DNA from: CBDDBU01 sp965226045
Lineage (GTDB): Bacteria; Pseudomonadota; Alphaproteobacteria; VGEJ01
Reading direction: 5' to 3'
Length of the DNA: 64,000 nt
Assembly: GCA_965226045.1 (NCBI GenBank)
Contig: CBDDBU010000024.1
Location: 186,001 to 250,000, forward strand
Shown here: positions 17,019-26,301 of the stretch, piece after piece
How the letters are laid out: every line of letters begins with the position of its first letter
Numbering within the stretch: position 1 is the first letter of the stretch
The notes under the pieces: model-generated
What the model was told of the DNA's origin: nothing
Database searches by the model: none
The model's input: the letters and a program-made list of their open reading frames with translations, nothing else
Made by a program: the position numbers and the translations under genes

Positions 17019-18183
17019 CGCGCAACCCGCTGGTTATGTTGAGGAACCAGTCGACCACGAAGTTGACGCCGACCGTCAGTAGGGCGATGGCGGCGGCCGG
17101 CAGCAGAGGCGTAATGTCGCCGTAGGTGATCAGCGTCGCGTTGTCGCGCACCATGCTGCCCCAATCGGCGGTCGGCGGCTGAATGCCGAGACCGAGGAAA
17201 CTCAGCGCGCTCAGGAACAAGAACACGAAGCAGAAGCGGAGCCCGAACTCCGCCACCAGCGGCGCCATCGAGTTGGGCAGCACTTCGCGGCGTATGATCC
17301 ACCACAGGCCTTCGCCGCGCAGGCGCGCGACCTCGACGTAATCCATGACCACGACGTTCATCGCCACCGCCCGCGCCAAGCGGAAAACCCTCGTCGAATC
17401 CAATATGCCGATAACCAGGATCAGCGCTGGGATCGAGGTGCCGACGATCGTCAGGATCAACAACGCGAAGATCAGCGCCGGGATCGCCATCAGTACGTCG
17501 ACGAGGCGGCCCAATGCCTGATCGATCCAGCCGCCGACCGCCGCCGCCAGGAACCCGCCGAGCGCGCCGACGAAAAAGGCGAGCAGCGTGGTAATGAAGG
17601 CGATGCCGATCGTGTTGCGCGCGCCGTGGATCAGGCGCGTGAAGGTGTCGCGCCCGAGGTTGTCGGTGCCGAGCAGGAACTCGGCGCTCCATTCCTCGTA
17701 TGGGGAACCCACCACCTCGGTTTCGCCGTGCGGCGCGATAATCGGCGCGGTCACGGCGATGATCACGTAGAGCAGGATCACCACCAACCCAAACTGGGCC
17801 GACAGCGGCGCCTGGCTCAACTCGCGCCAGAACCGGACGGCCAGGAAGGCGCACAGCTGGACCAGAACGAGGCCGAAGAACGTGGCCCAGGGCCAGGCGC
17901 TGAAGGTGCCCCAGAACAGGACGGCGATGAGCACGTATTCGAGCGTCAGCGCGACGATCACCATATCGTCCGCCGTCGATCGTTTCAGGCCACTCCAGAG
18001 GCGCAGCACCACCACCGTGTAGCCATGGATCAGCAAGAACCCGAAGGCGGCGTCCCACGTGGCGTCGCGGACGTTCTGCAGGAACAGGACGAGCACGAAA
18101 AAGTGCACCGCCGTCACGGCGAGCCGACTGGGCCAAGGCGATGGCGTGGTGGGGAACGTTGTCTCGATGGTCGCCGTCGTCAT
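17011..18183 (-). CDS. Dipeptide ABC transporter permease (DppC type) with long N-terminus
   Basis: 390 residues, about 100 more than ordinary DppC proteins. The first ~120 residues add about four hydrophobic segments (for example VTAVHFFVLVLFLQ and FGLVLVQLCAFLAV) before the usual OppC_N-type helix and the LLGTDNLGRDTFTRLIHGAR motif. The transport core contains EVARLRGEGLWWIIRREVLP. It is third of four genes in an operon. Confidence 0.9.
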   Translation of the reverse strand: MTTATIETTFPTTPSPWPSRLAVTAVHFFVLVLFLQNVRDATWDAAFGFLLIHGYTVVVLRLWSGLKRSTADDMVIVALTLEYVLIAVLFWGTFSAWPWATFFGLVLVQLCAFLAVRFWRELSQAPLSAQFGLVVILLYVIIAVTAPIIAPHGETEVVGSPYEEWSAEFLLGTDNLGRDTFTRLIHGARNTIGIAFITTLLAFFVGALGGFLAAAVGGWIDQALGRLVDVLMAIPALIFALLILTIVGTSIPALILVIGILDSTRVFRLARAVAMNVVVMDYVEVARLRGEGLWWIIRREVLPNSMAPLVAEFGLRFCFVFLFLSALSFLGLGIQPPTADWGSMVRDNATLITYGDITPLLPAAAIALLTVGVNFVVDWFLNITSGLRDD

Positions 18184-18199
18184 CTCCCGTCCCGCCCCC

Positions 18200-19156
18200 T
18201 CATCGCGGGTGCATGAGCCGCGGGTTGGTCATGATCGACAGAACATCGGCGGTGAGGTTCAGCAGGATATAGGCCGCCGCGAAGATCAAGGCGCTCGCCT
18301 GGACCACCGGAATGTCGCGCTTGGACACCGAATCCACGAGCAATTGCCCGAGGCCGGGATAGACGAACACCACCTCGACGATGACGACGCCCACCACCAG
18401 GTAAGCGAGGTTGATGGCGATGACGTTGATGATCGGCGCCAGCGCGTTCGGCAGTGCGTGGCGGACGATGATGTGCGAGCGGCGCAAGCCCTTGAGGTTG
18501 GCCATTTCGATATAGGCGCTGGCCAGGAGATTGACGATCGCCGCCCGCGTCATGCGCATCATGTGGGCGATCACCACGAGGGTCAGGGTCAGGGCCGGCA
18601 GCGCACTGCGGTACACGATGTCCCAGAAGCCCAGCTCGTCATTGATGTTCGAGATACTGGGGAACACTCCCGTCTCGACCGCGAGGAAGAGAATCAGGAT
18701 GTAGGCGATGAAGAACTCCGGGAAGGAGATCGAGCTCAACGTCACGATGTTGACGGTGCGATCGAAGATGCTGTTGCGGTAGAGCGCCGCTAGAACGCCG
18801 AGCGTCACGGCCAGGGGCACCGATATGACCGCGGCAAGCAGTGCCAGCGACAGGGTATTCGCCAATCGTCCGCTGATGAGCTCGGAAATCTCCCGCTGGT
18901 TGGCGAGCGACCTCCCCAGGTCGCCCTGCAGCATGCTGAAGAGCCACTCGATGTAGCGCTCGTGCGGCGGCAGATCGAGCCTGAGCTCGCGCCGGAACGC
19001 CTCGACCGTCTCGGGCGTCGCGGACGCGCCTAGGATTGTCTCGGCGAGGTCGCCGGGCAAGAGCTCGACGCCTAGGAAAATGATGAGCGAAACAACGAAC
19101 AGGGTGACGAGGCCCAGTGCGAGACGCTGCGCCACCATGATCGCCAGCTTGTTCAC
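18200..19156 (-). CDS. Dipeptide ABC transporter permease (DppB type)
   Basis: 318-residue inner-membrane permease. The N-terminal helix LALGLVTLFVVSLIIFLGVE is followed by the typical extracytoplasmic segment ending in RYIEWLFSMLQGDLGRS. The coupling loop reads YIEMANLKGLRRSHIIVRHALPN. It follows the binding-protein gene by 53 bases and precedes the DppC-type gene by 16. Confidence 0.93.
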   Translation of the reverse strand: MNKLAIMVAQRLALGLVTLFVVSLIIFLGVELLPGDLAETILGASATPETVEAFRRELRLDLPPHERYIEWLFSMLQGDLGRSLANQREISELISGRLANTLSLALLAAVISVPLAVTLGVLAALYRNSIFDRTVNIVTLSSISFPEFFIAYILILFLAVETGVFPSISNINDELGFWDIVYRSALPALTLTLVVIAHMMRMTRAAIVNLLASAYIEMANLKGLRRSHIIVRHALPNALAPIINVIAINLAYLVVGVVIVEVVFVYPGLGQLLVDSVSKRDIPVVQASALIFAAAYILLNLTADVLSIMTNPRLMHPR

Positions 19157-19209
19157 CGGTGCGTGTCGCTGGCGTCCGGCCTACGATCCGTTTCCCTGGG
19201 GCGCGGGTC

Positions 19210-20793
19210 CTAGGTGAACCACCAGCGCTCCATGCCCTTGTTGCCGTCGAGCTCAAGGTTCGCCGCCATCTCGTTGTGCTCGACCCCCGTTGACATGGCG
19301 ATGACATAGTTCGCGAACATCGGCACCACGACGCCGCCCTCGTCGCGGACGATGCCCTGCATCTCGGCGTACATCTCGCGCCGCTTCGCCTGGTCGAGTT
19401 CGGCACGCGCGGCGCGCAGCAGCACGTTGAAGCGGTCATGCACCCAAAATGTATCGTTCCACGGGGCGCCGTCGCCGTAGGCGGTCGAGAACATCCAATC
19501 CTCGGTGGGTCTGCCGCCCCAATAGACGGCGCACCAGGGCTTCTGCATCCACACGTCGCTCCAATAGCCATCGTTCGGCTCGCGGACCACATTGATGTTG
19601 ATGCCGGCCTTGGCCGCGTGTTCCTTATAGAGAACCGTGGCATCGACCGCGCCCGTGTAAGCCGCCTCGGCGGCGCTCAAGTCCAGCGTTAGGCTGCCCA
19701 CACCTGCCTTCTCGAGGTGGAACTTGGCCCTGTCCGGGTCATACGTGCGCTGGGGCAAATCGCCCGCATGGAACGGGTTGGACCGGCCGATCGGGTGATC
19801 GTTGCCGACCACGCCATGGCCGAGCAGTATGGTCTTGATCAACGCCTCCCGGTCGATCGCGTATTTGAGCGCCAAGCGCACGTGGTTGTTGTCGTACGGC
19901 GCGGTGTCCGTCCGCATCGCGAACGTATAGTGCTGCGTGCCGCTGGTTTCCTCGACACGGATTTTTTTGTTGCGGCTGAGCAGATGCACGGTCTTGAGGT
20001 CGGCGCGGTCCATCGCGTCGATCTCGCCGGTGGTGAGCGCGTTGGTGCGTGCCGTCACATCGACGATGGCGAGAATCTCGCACTCGTCGAAGTGCGCGCG
20101 ATCCTCCTTCCAATAGTTAGGATTGCGCTTGAAGGTCGCCCGCACGCCCGGCTCGAAGTTCTCGATCACATAGCCGCCGGTGCCGACCCCCGACGCATCG
20201 ACCACGCCGCCCGAGGCCGGCATGATCCCGATGTGGTAGTCACTGACGATGTAGGGGAAGTCAGCGTTGCCGTCCTTCATCCGGAACACGACGGTGTCGG
20301 CGCCATCCGCCTTGACCTCGGCGATCGGTTCGAGAATCCCCTTGGCGGCCGAGGTCGAGTCCTCGCCGAGATGATGATTGACGGAGGCGACGACGTCGTC
20401 GGCGTCCATGGTCTTGCCGTTGTGGAACTCGACGCCCCTACGCAGTTTGAACGTCCACGTCGAGGCATCGGCCGATGCCTCCCAGCTCTCCGCGAGCTCA
20501 GGCACGAGTTCGCCCGTATTGCTTACCTCGGTTAGGTTGTTGCGCAGGCCGAAACCCAGGAACTGGGTGAAATTCTGAAGGTATGTGGCCGGATCGAGCG
20601 AATCGGTGGTCGATCCCGCCCCGATTCCCACGCGCAGCCGACCGCCGCGCTTGGGGGCGGCTTGCACCGCCTTGCCGGCTATGGTCGTCGCTGCCATCGC
20701 CGTGGCGCCGAGCGCCACCGCGCGTCCGACGAACTCACGGCGGCTGATCTCGCCTCGCTGCAAGAGCTTCGTGTAGTGGTCCAATTCCTTCAT
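19210..20793 (-). CDS. Dipeptide-type ABC transporter substrate-binding protein (SBP family 5)
   Basis: Extracytoplasmic solute-binding protein, 527 residues from the ATG at 20793, which has an AGGAG nine bases upstream; a longer frame to 20994 is not supported. The N-terminus carries a twin-arginine-like signal (SRREFVGRAVALGATAMAA). The family motif region is WTFKLRRGVEFHNGKTMDADDV near residue 105. It heads the operon with the two permeases and the fused ATPase. The nearby broken butyrobetaine hydroxylase hints at quaternary-ammonium uptake, but this is only context. Confidence 0.9.
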   Translation of the reverse strand: MKELDHYTKLLQRGEISRREFVGRAVALGATAMAATTIAGKAVQAAPKRGGRLRVGIGAGSTTDSLDPATYLQNFTQFLGFGLRNNLTEVSNTGELVPELAESWEASADASTWTFKLRRGVEFHNGKTMDADDVVASVNHHLGEDSTSAAKGILEPIAEVKADGADTVVFRMKDGNADFPYIVSDYHIGIMPASGGVVDASGVGTGGYVIENFEPGVRATFKRNPNYWKEDRAHFDECEILAIVDVTARTNALTTGEIDAMDRADLKTVHLLSRNKKIRVEETSGTQHYTFAMRTDTAPYDNNHVRLALKYAIDREALIKTILLGHGVVGNDHPIGRSNPFHAGDLPQRTYDPDRAKFHLEKAGVGSLTLDLSAAEAAYTGAVDATVLYKEHAAKAGININVVREPNDGYWSDVWMQKPWCAVYWGGRPTEDWMFSTAYGDGAPWNDTFWVHDRFNVLLRAARAELDQAKRREMYAEMQGIVRDEGGVVVPMFANYVIAMSTGVEHNEMAANLELDGNKGMERWWFT

Positions 20794-21119
20794 CTCAAGA
20801 CTCCTGGCTAGGTTCCCGCACGTGAGTCGTGCACCGCGCAGACGATCCGGACCCTGGGCTCGCCGCGGCCAGAATGACGTGACGCCCCCGCCGCGCTGGC
20901 GGTAGCGAGACCGAAGAAAGGGCCCTGAGACGTCGGCGCCGTTGTTAGGACCGGTCCGCGACGGGGATTGCTCTCGGTTTCCTCTTGGCTCCACCGAGCC
21001 CGAAGATCGTTTATCGTGTGTTTAATCCCAACGCGGGATGGTACGGGGGCGCTCCCCTGGTTGCAAGGCGTTTAGGCTGCGCGGCTGGCGGACGCCATGA
21101 AATGCCATCCGCAGTGACT
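20794..21119. other. Intergenic, no gene seen
   Basis: About 325 bases upstream of the binding-protein operon. I see no conserved frame, riboswitch or terminator; it probably contains the operon promoter. Confidence 0.5.
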
Positions 21120-21382
21120 TCACTTTATTGCTTCCGTTGGCGGCCGTTGCTGACCTACTACCAGTCGTTGTTCTGGTGCCCGATCAAACGATGTCTGCGA
21201 CCCGAGCCGCAGCCCACCAGCCGGTCGCGATAGGCGGACGCGGCGAACGTCGCGCCCGCGATCCCACGCGGGATCTGCGAACTCCACAACCAGGTCGCTT
21301 GCCGCTTTCACGTCACTCGGCCCCACCGCGAAGGCCATCATGACCATCCCTGTTATGCATAACAGGGAGATTATCGGACCCA
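21120..21382 (-). CDS. Small secreted hypothetical protein, possibly frameshifted
   Basis: An AAGGAGG lies eight bases before the ATG at 21382, a strong ribosome-binding site. The N-terminus MGPIISLLCITGMVMMAFAV with a following KAASD is a clear signal peptide. The mature part begins LVVEFADPAWDRG and then becomes arginine-rich in this frame. Another frame reads ATFAASAYRDRLVGCGSG and ends HQNNDW, so a frameshift near 21255 is possible. No family is recognised. 87 residues as read. Confidence 0.4.
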
Positions 21383-21420
21383 TGGAGACGGCCTCCTTCA
21401 CGGTTTCCTCTTGGCAAATT

Positions 21421-21711
21421 CTAGAGAACACCCGGCGCGGCACAACACCAACTTTGCCTAAACGTGTCAGCCACCTTGGCCTCCATGAAGTAGAACCGCG
21501 CGACGTGAGTAGGCAGCTCGGGCGGCTGGTACTCCGTGTGGCCGTGCTGCGCCCACTCGCCGGCTTCCATGTTCTCCCGGCACCAAGCGAGCATCGTGTC
21601 GAGACGGCGGCCCAAGCCGTCATCGGGGACGGGGATGTCTACCCGGTGTGGGAAGCGCCGCTCGGCCCATTCCTTGCCCGAAATGCTCTTGTGGCGGCCC
21701 CGACGCCCCAT
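21421..21711 (-). CDS. Conserved-looking hypothetical protein
   Basis: 96 residues, soluble, with no signal or membrane segment. It begins MGRRGRHKSISGKEW and contains RFPHRVDIPVPDDGLGRRLD, AWCRENMEAGEW and HVARFYFMEAKVADTFRQ. The balanced composition and the aromatic pattern look like a real protein rather than a shadow frame. I do not recognise a function. It stands alone on the minus strand between the transporter operon and the GMC oxidoreductase. Confidence 0.5.
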   Translation of the reverse strand: MGRRGRHKSISGKEWAERRFPHRVDIPVPDDGLGRRLDTMLAWCRENMEAGEWAQHGHTEYQPPELPTHVARFYFMEAKVADTFRQSWCCAAPGVL

Positions 21712-21909
21712 AGGAACACCTTAGGAACACAGAAGGCGTCTGGGAAGGCCATAGAGGGGTCTAGAATTGCGATCTCGGGGTTGGGCGGTGGCGGTTGGTG
21801 GCGACGCGGAAGGCGGATCGAGTGCCGGCATCGTGGCGCAAGGCGCGGCGGGATGATCGCCGACGAGGCCTTGCCGTGGCTGTCGTATGTGTTAGTCAGG
21901 GCCGTCGCC

Positions 21910-23511
21910 CTAGAGATCGTTGCGCCGCATTTGTTCGGCGATGTACTCGGCTTGGCGGATGGCGAGCGCGACGATGGTCAGCGTTGGATTGCCAGCCATC
22001 GAGGAGGTGAACTGGCTGCCATCTGAAATGAAAAGATTATCGATGTCGTGGCTTTGCCCCCATCTGTTGACGACGCCCTGCGCGGGATCGTCGGCCATTC
22101 TGCACGAGCCCATGTTGTGCGAGTTGGGAAACGGGGGCGCCTCGAAAATGCGCTTGGCGCCCACCGCCTCGTACAACGCGCGTGCGCGCTTGTGAGCGTA
22201 GTTCTTCATCGCGAACTCGTTGGGGTGGTCATCGATGTGGATATTGGGGATCGGCAACCCGAATCGATCCCTCTCTGTGGGATGCAGGCTTACCCGGTTG
22301 GTCTCGATCGGCAAGTCCTCGCCGAGCAAGGCAACACTGGCGATGTGGTCATAGTGTTCAATCCAGCTTGTATAGTCGGCCCCCCACCTCTTGGGGGCGA
22401 GAGAGGCGGCGTACAACGGCAGCCCGTTCCCGAAGATCATGGTGTAGTAGCCGCCGACAAAACCGCGGCTGGGGTCATTGTGCGCCTCGTCGCGGATCAC
22501 CCCGGCGACCGGCTGGCCGCGATGAAAATTCACGGGCTGGTCGAACTCGGCGTACACAACCCCCAACATATGGCGCATGTAGTTCTTGCCGACCTGTCCC
22601 GAGCCATTGGCCAGTCCATCGGGTGAGGCGCCAGACTCCGAGTTCAAGAGCAGCCGCGGCGTCTCGATCGCATTCCCGGCGACGCAGACGATGCGCGCTC
22701 TTTGCGACTGGTGATTGCCCTCGGCATCGGCGTAGATGACGCCCCGAACCCGTCCGTCTCCATCGCGCTCGATCCGCAGGACCATCGCGTTCGCCCGCAC
22801 CTCGCAGCGGCCCGTCGCCTCGGCCTTTGGGATCTCGGCGTTCAGGGTCGACCATTTCGCGCCCGACGTGCAGCCCTGACGACAGAAGCTGATCTGGTCG
22901 CAGGCGTTGCGGCCATCGCGCGGTTCCGAATTGACCGCCACGTTGTTCGTATCGATCCGGCCATAGCCAAGCCGCCTCGCGCCCGCTGCCATCACTTTGA
23001 AGTTGTTGTTGGCGGGAAGCCGTGGGATGCCGTGAGTGCCGGTGACTCCCATCTTGTCCTCGGCCCGGTCGTAGTACGGGGCGATGTCTTCGAGGCCAAG
23101 CGGCCAATCGGCGAGATTCGCGCCGGCGACGTCGCCGTAGGCTCTGCGCGTCTTGAACTCGTGGTCCTGGAAGCGCGGGCACATTCCGGCCCACAGCAAC
23201 GTCGAGCCGCCGACACCCTTGCATATCACGGTCGGAGTATCGCCAAAGTTCTCCACGATGGCGGACGAGCCGCTTGTCGTGCGCTTGTCGTGCCACGCAA
23301 ACCGCTCGTGCATCGCCCACTCGTCGTTCTCGAAGTCGGCTTCCGTGAAGCGGGAACCGGCCTCGATAACGACCACGTCGATACCCTTACTGGCGAGTTC
23401 GTTCGCGAGAGTCCCCCCTCCGGCGCCCGAGCCAATGATCACGACCACCGAAGCGTCGTCCTGATCGAAAGTGACGGCGGCGACATCGTGGTCGTCGTGA
23501 TGGTTGCTCAT
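21910..23511 (-). CDS. GMC family FAD-dependent oxidoreductase
   Basis: 533-residue glucose-methanol-choline oxidoreductase. The FAD-binding GSGAGGGTLANELA is near residues 28-41, followed by VVVIEAG. The C-terminal GMC part has FPNSHNMGSCRMADDP with the catalytic-type histidine region and GNPTLTIVALAIRQAE. Members of this subgroup often oxidise sugars or sugar acids with a small partner subunit; none is visible here. Its ATG at 23511 is only ten bases from the IS256 end, so the native promoter and leader have been displaced. Confidence 0.9.
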   Translation of the reverse strand: MSNHHDDHDVAAVTFDQDDASVVVIIGSGAGGGTLANELASKGIDVVVIEAGSRFTEADFENDEWAMHERFAWHDKRTTSGSSAIVENFGDTPTVICKGVGGSTLLWAGMCPRFQDHEFKTRRAYGDVAGANLADWPLGLEDIAPYYDRAEDKMGVTGTHGIPRLPANNNFKVMAAGARRLGYGRIDTNNVAVNSEPRDGRNACDQISFCRQGCTSGAKWSTLNAEIPKAEATGRCEVRANAMVLRIERDGDGRVRGVIYADAEGNHQSQRARIVCVAGNAIETPRLLLNSESGASPDGLANGSGQVGKNYMRHMLGVVYAEFDQPVNFHRGQPVAGVIRDEAHNDPSRGFVGGYYTMIFGNGLPLYAASLAPKRWGADYTSWIEHYDHIASVALLGEDLPIETNRVSLHPTERDRFGLPIPNIHIDDHPNEFAMKNYAHKRARALYEAVGAKRIFEAPPFPNSHNMGSCRMADDPAQGVVNRWGQSHDIDNLFISDGSQFTSSMAGNPTLTIVALAIRQAEYIAEQMRRNDL

Positions 23512-23512
23512 G

Positions 23513-23520
23513 GGTGTCGC
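23513..23520. repeat. IS256 target-site duplication, left copy
   Basis: GGTGTCGC at 23513-23520 is repeated exactly at 27522-27529, directly outside the IS256 element. Eight bases is a usual duplication length for IS256-family elements. Confidence 0.85.
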
Positions 23521-23618
23521 GGAGATGTCCCGGTCGATGTTGAAAAGTTGAGGTAGGTGTCGCTCTCCTGGAGCCGTTAGGCTCCGGGTGCTGCAAACCC
23601 AAGAGGGAGAACGACACC

Positions 23619-24674
23619 ATGGGAAAGAATATCCGTAGTTCCAGTAGCCCGAAAGCCCTTGCCACCTCGTTTCCTATGCCGCCGCTGGCAGACGCGATGG
23701 ACGCAGTCCGTCTCAGCGTGGATCGGTTCTGTCTCCTGGCCGGGGTCGAGGCCTTGGCCGAGATGATGGAGGAGGACGCCACGACCGTGTGCGGGGCCCG
23801 ACATCGTCGCCATGGGAACCGTCGGGGTTATCGCTGGGGCCATACGCAGAGCGAGATCGGCGACCACGGCGGCCGCGTGAAAGTGCAGCGGCCACGGGTT
23901 CGCGACCATGCTGGCAAGGAGGTGGGTTTGGAGAGCTGGCAGGTGCTGCGCGACGGCAACCTGTTGCTCGAGTGGGCGCTCAACCTGATGGTGCTGAACG
24001 TGCCGACCCGCAAGTACCACCGCGCGGTCCGTCTGCCCGAGGGCGACCTGGCGAAAGCGCGTGGCGACGGCACCTCGAAGTCGGCCGTTTCCCGGCGCTT
24101 TGTGGCGCTGTCGCGCAAGAAGATGAAGGCCTGGCTTGCCTCGGACCTCTCGGAGCTCGACCTGCTGGTCATCCAGATCGACGGTCTGCATGTCGGCGAC
24201 CATGTCTTGGTGGCGGCGATCGGCGTCGATGGCAACGGCGACAAGCATGTCCTGGCCGTGGTCGAGGGGGCGACGGAGAACACTGTCGTCGTCCAGGCCT
24301 TGCTCGACAATCTCCTCGCCAGGGGGCTCGATCCGACGCTGCCCCGGCTGTTCATCGTCGATGGCGCGAAGGCGCTCAGCAAAGCGATCCGCAACACCTT
24401 CGGTGTGGCCGCCGCCATCCAGCGCTGCCAGGTCCACAAGGGCCGTAACATCATCGAGCGCCTGCCCCTGCATTTGCATGCGAGCGTCAAGAAGGCGCTC
24501 CGTCAGGCCTGGGACCAGGACGACGCAGACAAGGCCGAACGGCTGCTGCGCAACCTGGCCCGGCGTCTGGAGCATGAGGAACCGGGCGTCTCGGGCAGCA
24601 TCCTGGAGGGGCTGGACGAGATACTCACCGTCATCCGCCTCGGCCTGCCGCACGAACTCCGGCGCTCGCTCGCC
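23619..24674 (+). pseudogene. IS256 family transposase, N-terminal part
   Basis: First 352 residues of a mutator-type transposase, from MGKNIRSSSS with a GGGAGAACG upstream. It includes the DDE-core segments VIQIDGLHVGD and LFIVDGAKALSKAIRNTFG, and the QRCQVHKGRNI motif. The frame is broken after HELRRSLA by the nested IS21, and resumes at 27220. The second copy in this window (62154-63392) shows the uninterrupted sequence. Confidence 0.92.
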
Positions 24675-24789
24675 TGTGGAACGGCGTGCAAAGTTGACCC
24701 CTGTTGAGGGGTGATCGGCGTCCAAATTTGCCCCCCTGAGCCTGGCTAGTCCAAGTCACCTCGTTTTTGGGCGGACGAGGTGGTGGGGG

Positions 24790-25932
24790 ATGTTGGTCGT
24801 GGAGACGATAGCGCGGATCCGGCGGGAGTATTTCGTCAAGGGGAAGCCGATCAAGGAGATCGTGCGGGACGTGAAGGTCTCGCGCAACACGGTGCGCAAG
24901 GTGATCCGTTCGCAGGCGACGGCGTTCACCTACGACCGGCGGGTCCAGCCGATGCCGAAGCTGGGGCCGTGGACGGCCGAGCTGGAGCGGATGCTGGAGG
25001 CCAACGAGACCAAGTCGAAGCGGGAGCGGCTGACGCTGCTACGGATCTCCGAAGCCCTCGAGGGTCTGGGCTATGGCGGCGGCTACGACGCGGTGCGGCG
25101 CTACGCCAAGGCGTGGCGGTGGCGCCGTTGGGCATCGACGGCGCAGACCTATGTGCCGTTGGTGTTCTCGCCGGGCGAGGCCTATCAGTTCGACTGGAGC
25201 CACGAGTACGTGGTGCTGGCGGGGGTGACGACCAAGGTCAAGGTCGCGCACGTCCGGCTGTGCCACAGCCGAATGTTCTTCGTCCGCGCTTATCCGCGCG
25301 AGAGCCAGGAGATGGTGTTCGACGCCCACGACCGGGCATTCCGGCTGTTCCAGGGTGCCTGCCGGCGAGGCATCTACGACAACATGAAGACGGCGGTGCA
25401 GACCGTCCTCATCGGCAAGGAGCGCGCGTTCAACCGGCGCTTCGTGCAGATGTGTGGCCACTACCTGGTCGAACCGACAGCATGCACGCCGGGAGCGGGA
25501 TGGGAGAAGGGGCAGGTCGAGAACCAGGTCGGGATCATCCGCGGTCGGTTCTTCACCCCGCGGCTGCGCTTCAAGACCTACGACGAGCTCAACGCCTGGC
25601 TCTTGGACCAGTGCGTCGCCTACGCCCGGGGTCATCCCCACCCGGTGTTCAAGGACAGGACTGTCTGGCAGGTGTTCGAGGACGAGCGTCCGTCCCTGGT
25701 CGGCTATCGCGGGCCGTTCGACGGCTTCCACGCGGTCCCGGCGTCGGTGTCGAAGACCTGCCTGGTGCGCTTCGACAGCAACAAGTACAGCGTGGCGGCG
25801 CGCGCCGTCGGCCGTCCGGTCGAGGTCCATGCCTACGCCGATCGCATCGTCATCCGCCAGGACGGCGAGATCGTCGCCGAGCATGCCCGGCGCTTCGGCC
25901 GCGACCAGACCGTCTATGACCCGTGGCACTAG
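24790..25932 (+). CDS. istA: IS21 transposase IstA, N-terminal portion ending at amber codon
   Basis: 380 residues: an N-terminal helix-turn-helix (GKPIKEIVRDVKVSRNTVRK, about residues 18-37), then the rve integrase core with YQFDWSHEYVVLAG and, near residue 237, GWEKGQVENQVGIIRGRFF carrying the glutamate. IstA is normally about 500 residues. Here a TAG at 25930-25932 stops it after YDPWH, and the rest of the protein continues in frame directly afterwards. The same stop is present in the second copy. The catalytic core is complete, so it may still function. Confidence 0.85.
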   Translation: MLVVETIARIRREYFVKGKPIKEIVRDVKVSRNTVRKVIRSQATAFTYDRRVQPMPKLGPWTAELERMLEANETKSKRERLTLLRISEALEGLGYGGGYDAVRRYAKAWRWRRWASTAQTYVPLVFSPGEAYQFDWSHEYVVLAGVTTKVKVAHVRLCHSRMFFVRAYPRESQEMVFDAHDRAFRLFQGACRRGIYDNMKTAVQTVLIGKERAFNRRFVQMCGHYLVEPTACTPGAGWEKGQVENQVGIIRGRFFTPRLRFKTYDELNAWLLDQCVAYARGHPHPVFKDRTVWQVFEDERPSLVGYRGPFDGFHAVPASVSKTCLVRFDSNKYSVAARAVGRPVEVHAYADRIVIRQDGEIVAEHARRFGRDQTVYDPWH

Positions 25933-26301
25933 GTGCCCGTGCTGGCGAGGAAGCCCGGTGCGCTTCGTAACGGCGCGCCGTTCAAGGACTGGGCGCTGCC
26001 CGGCGCCCTGGGTCGCGTGCGCGTCCGGCTCGCCGGCCACGACGACGGCGACAGGCAGATGGTCGAGATCCTCACCGCCGTGCTGGCGGATGGGCTGGCG
26101 GCGGTGGAGGCCGCCTGTGCCGAGGCGCTCGCTGGCGGCGTGTGCAGCGCCGACGTCGTGCTCAACATCCTCAATCGTCGGCGCCAGCCGTCCGAGACGG
26201 CGCCGATCCCGACGCCCGCGAACCTGCGTCTTCGCTTTGAGCCGGTGGCCGATTGCACCCGCTACGACCGCTTGAGGGGGGTCGGCCATGGAGCGCCATG
26301 A
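25933..26301 (+). CDS. IS21 IstA C-terminal portion after amber codon
   Basis: 122 residues, beginning with GTG immediately after the TAG and in the same frame as istA. It is homologous to the normal IstA C-terminus (PVLARKPGALRNGAPFKDW and AEALAGGVCSADVVLNIL). It could be made by read-through or by reinitiation on the GTG; no separate ribosome-binding site is obvious. It overlaps the start of istB by 14 bases. Confidence 0.6.
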   Translation: MPVLARKPGALRNGAPFKDWALPGALGRVRVRLAGHDDGDRQMVEILTAVLADGLAAVEAACAEALAGGVCSADVVLNILNRRRQPSETAPIPTPANLRLRFEPVADCTRYDRLRGVGHGAP

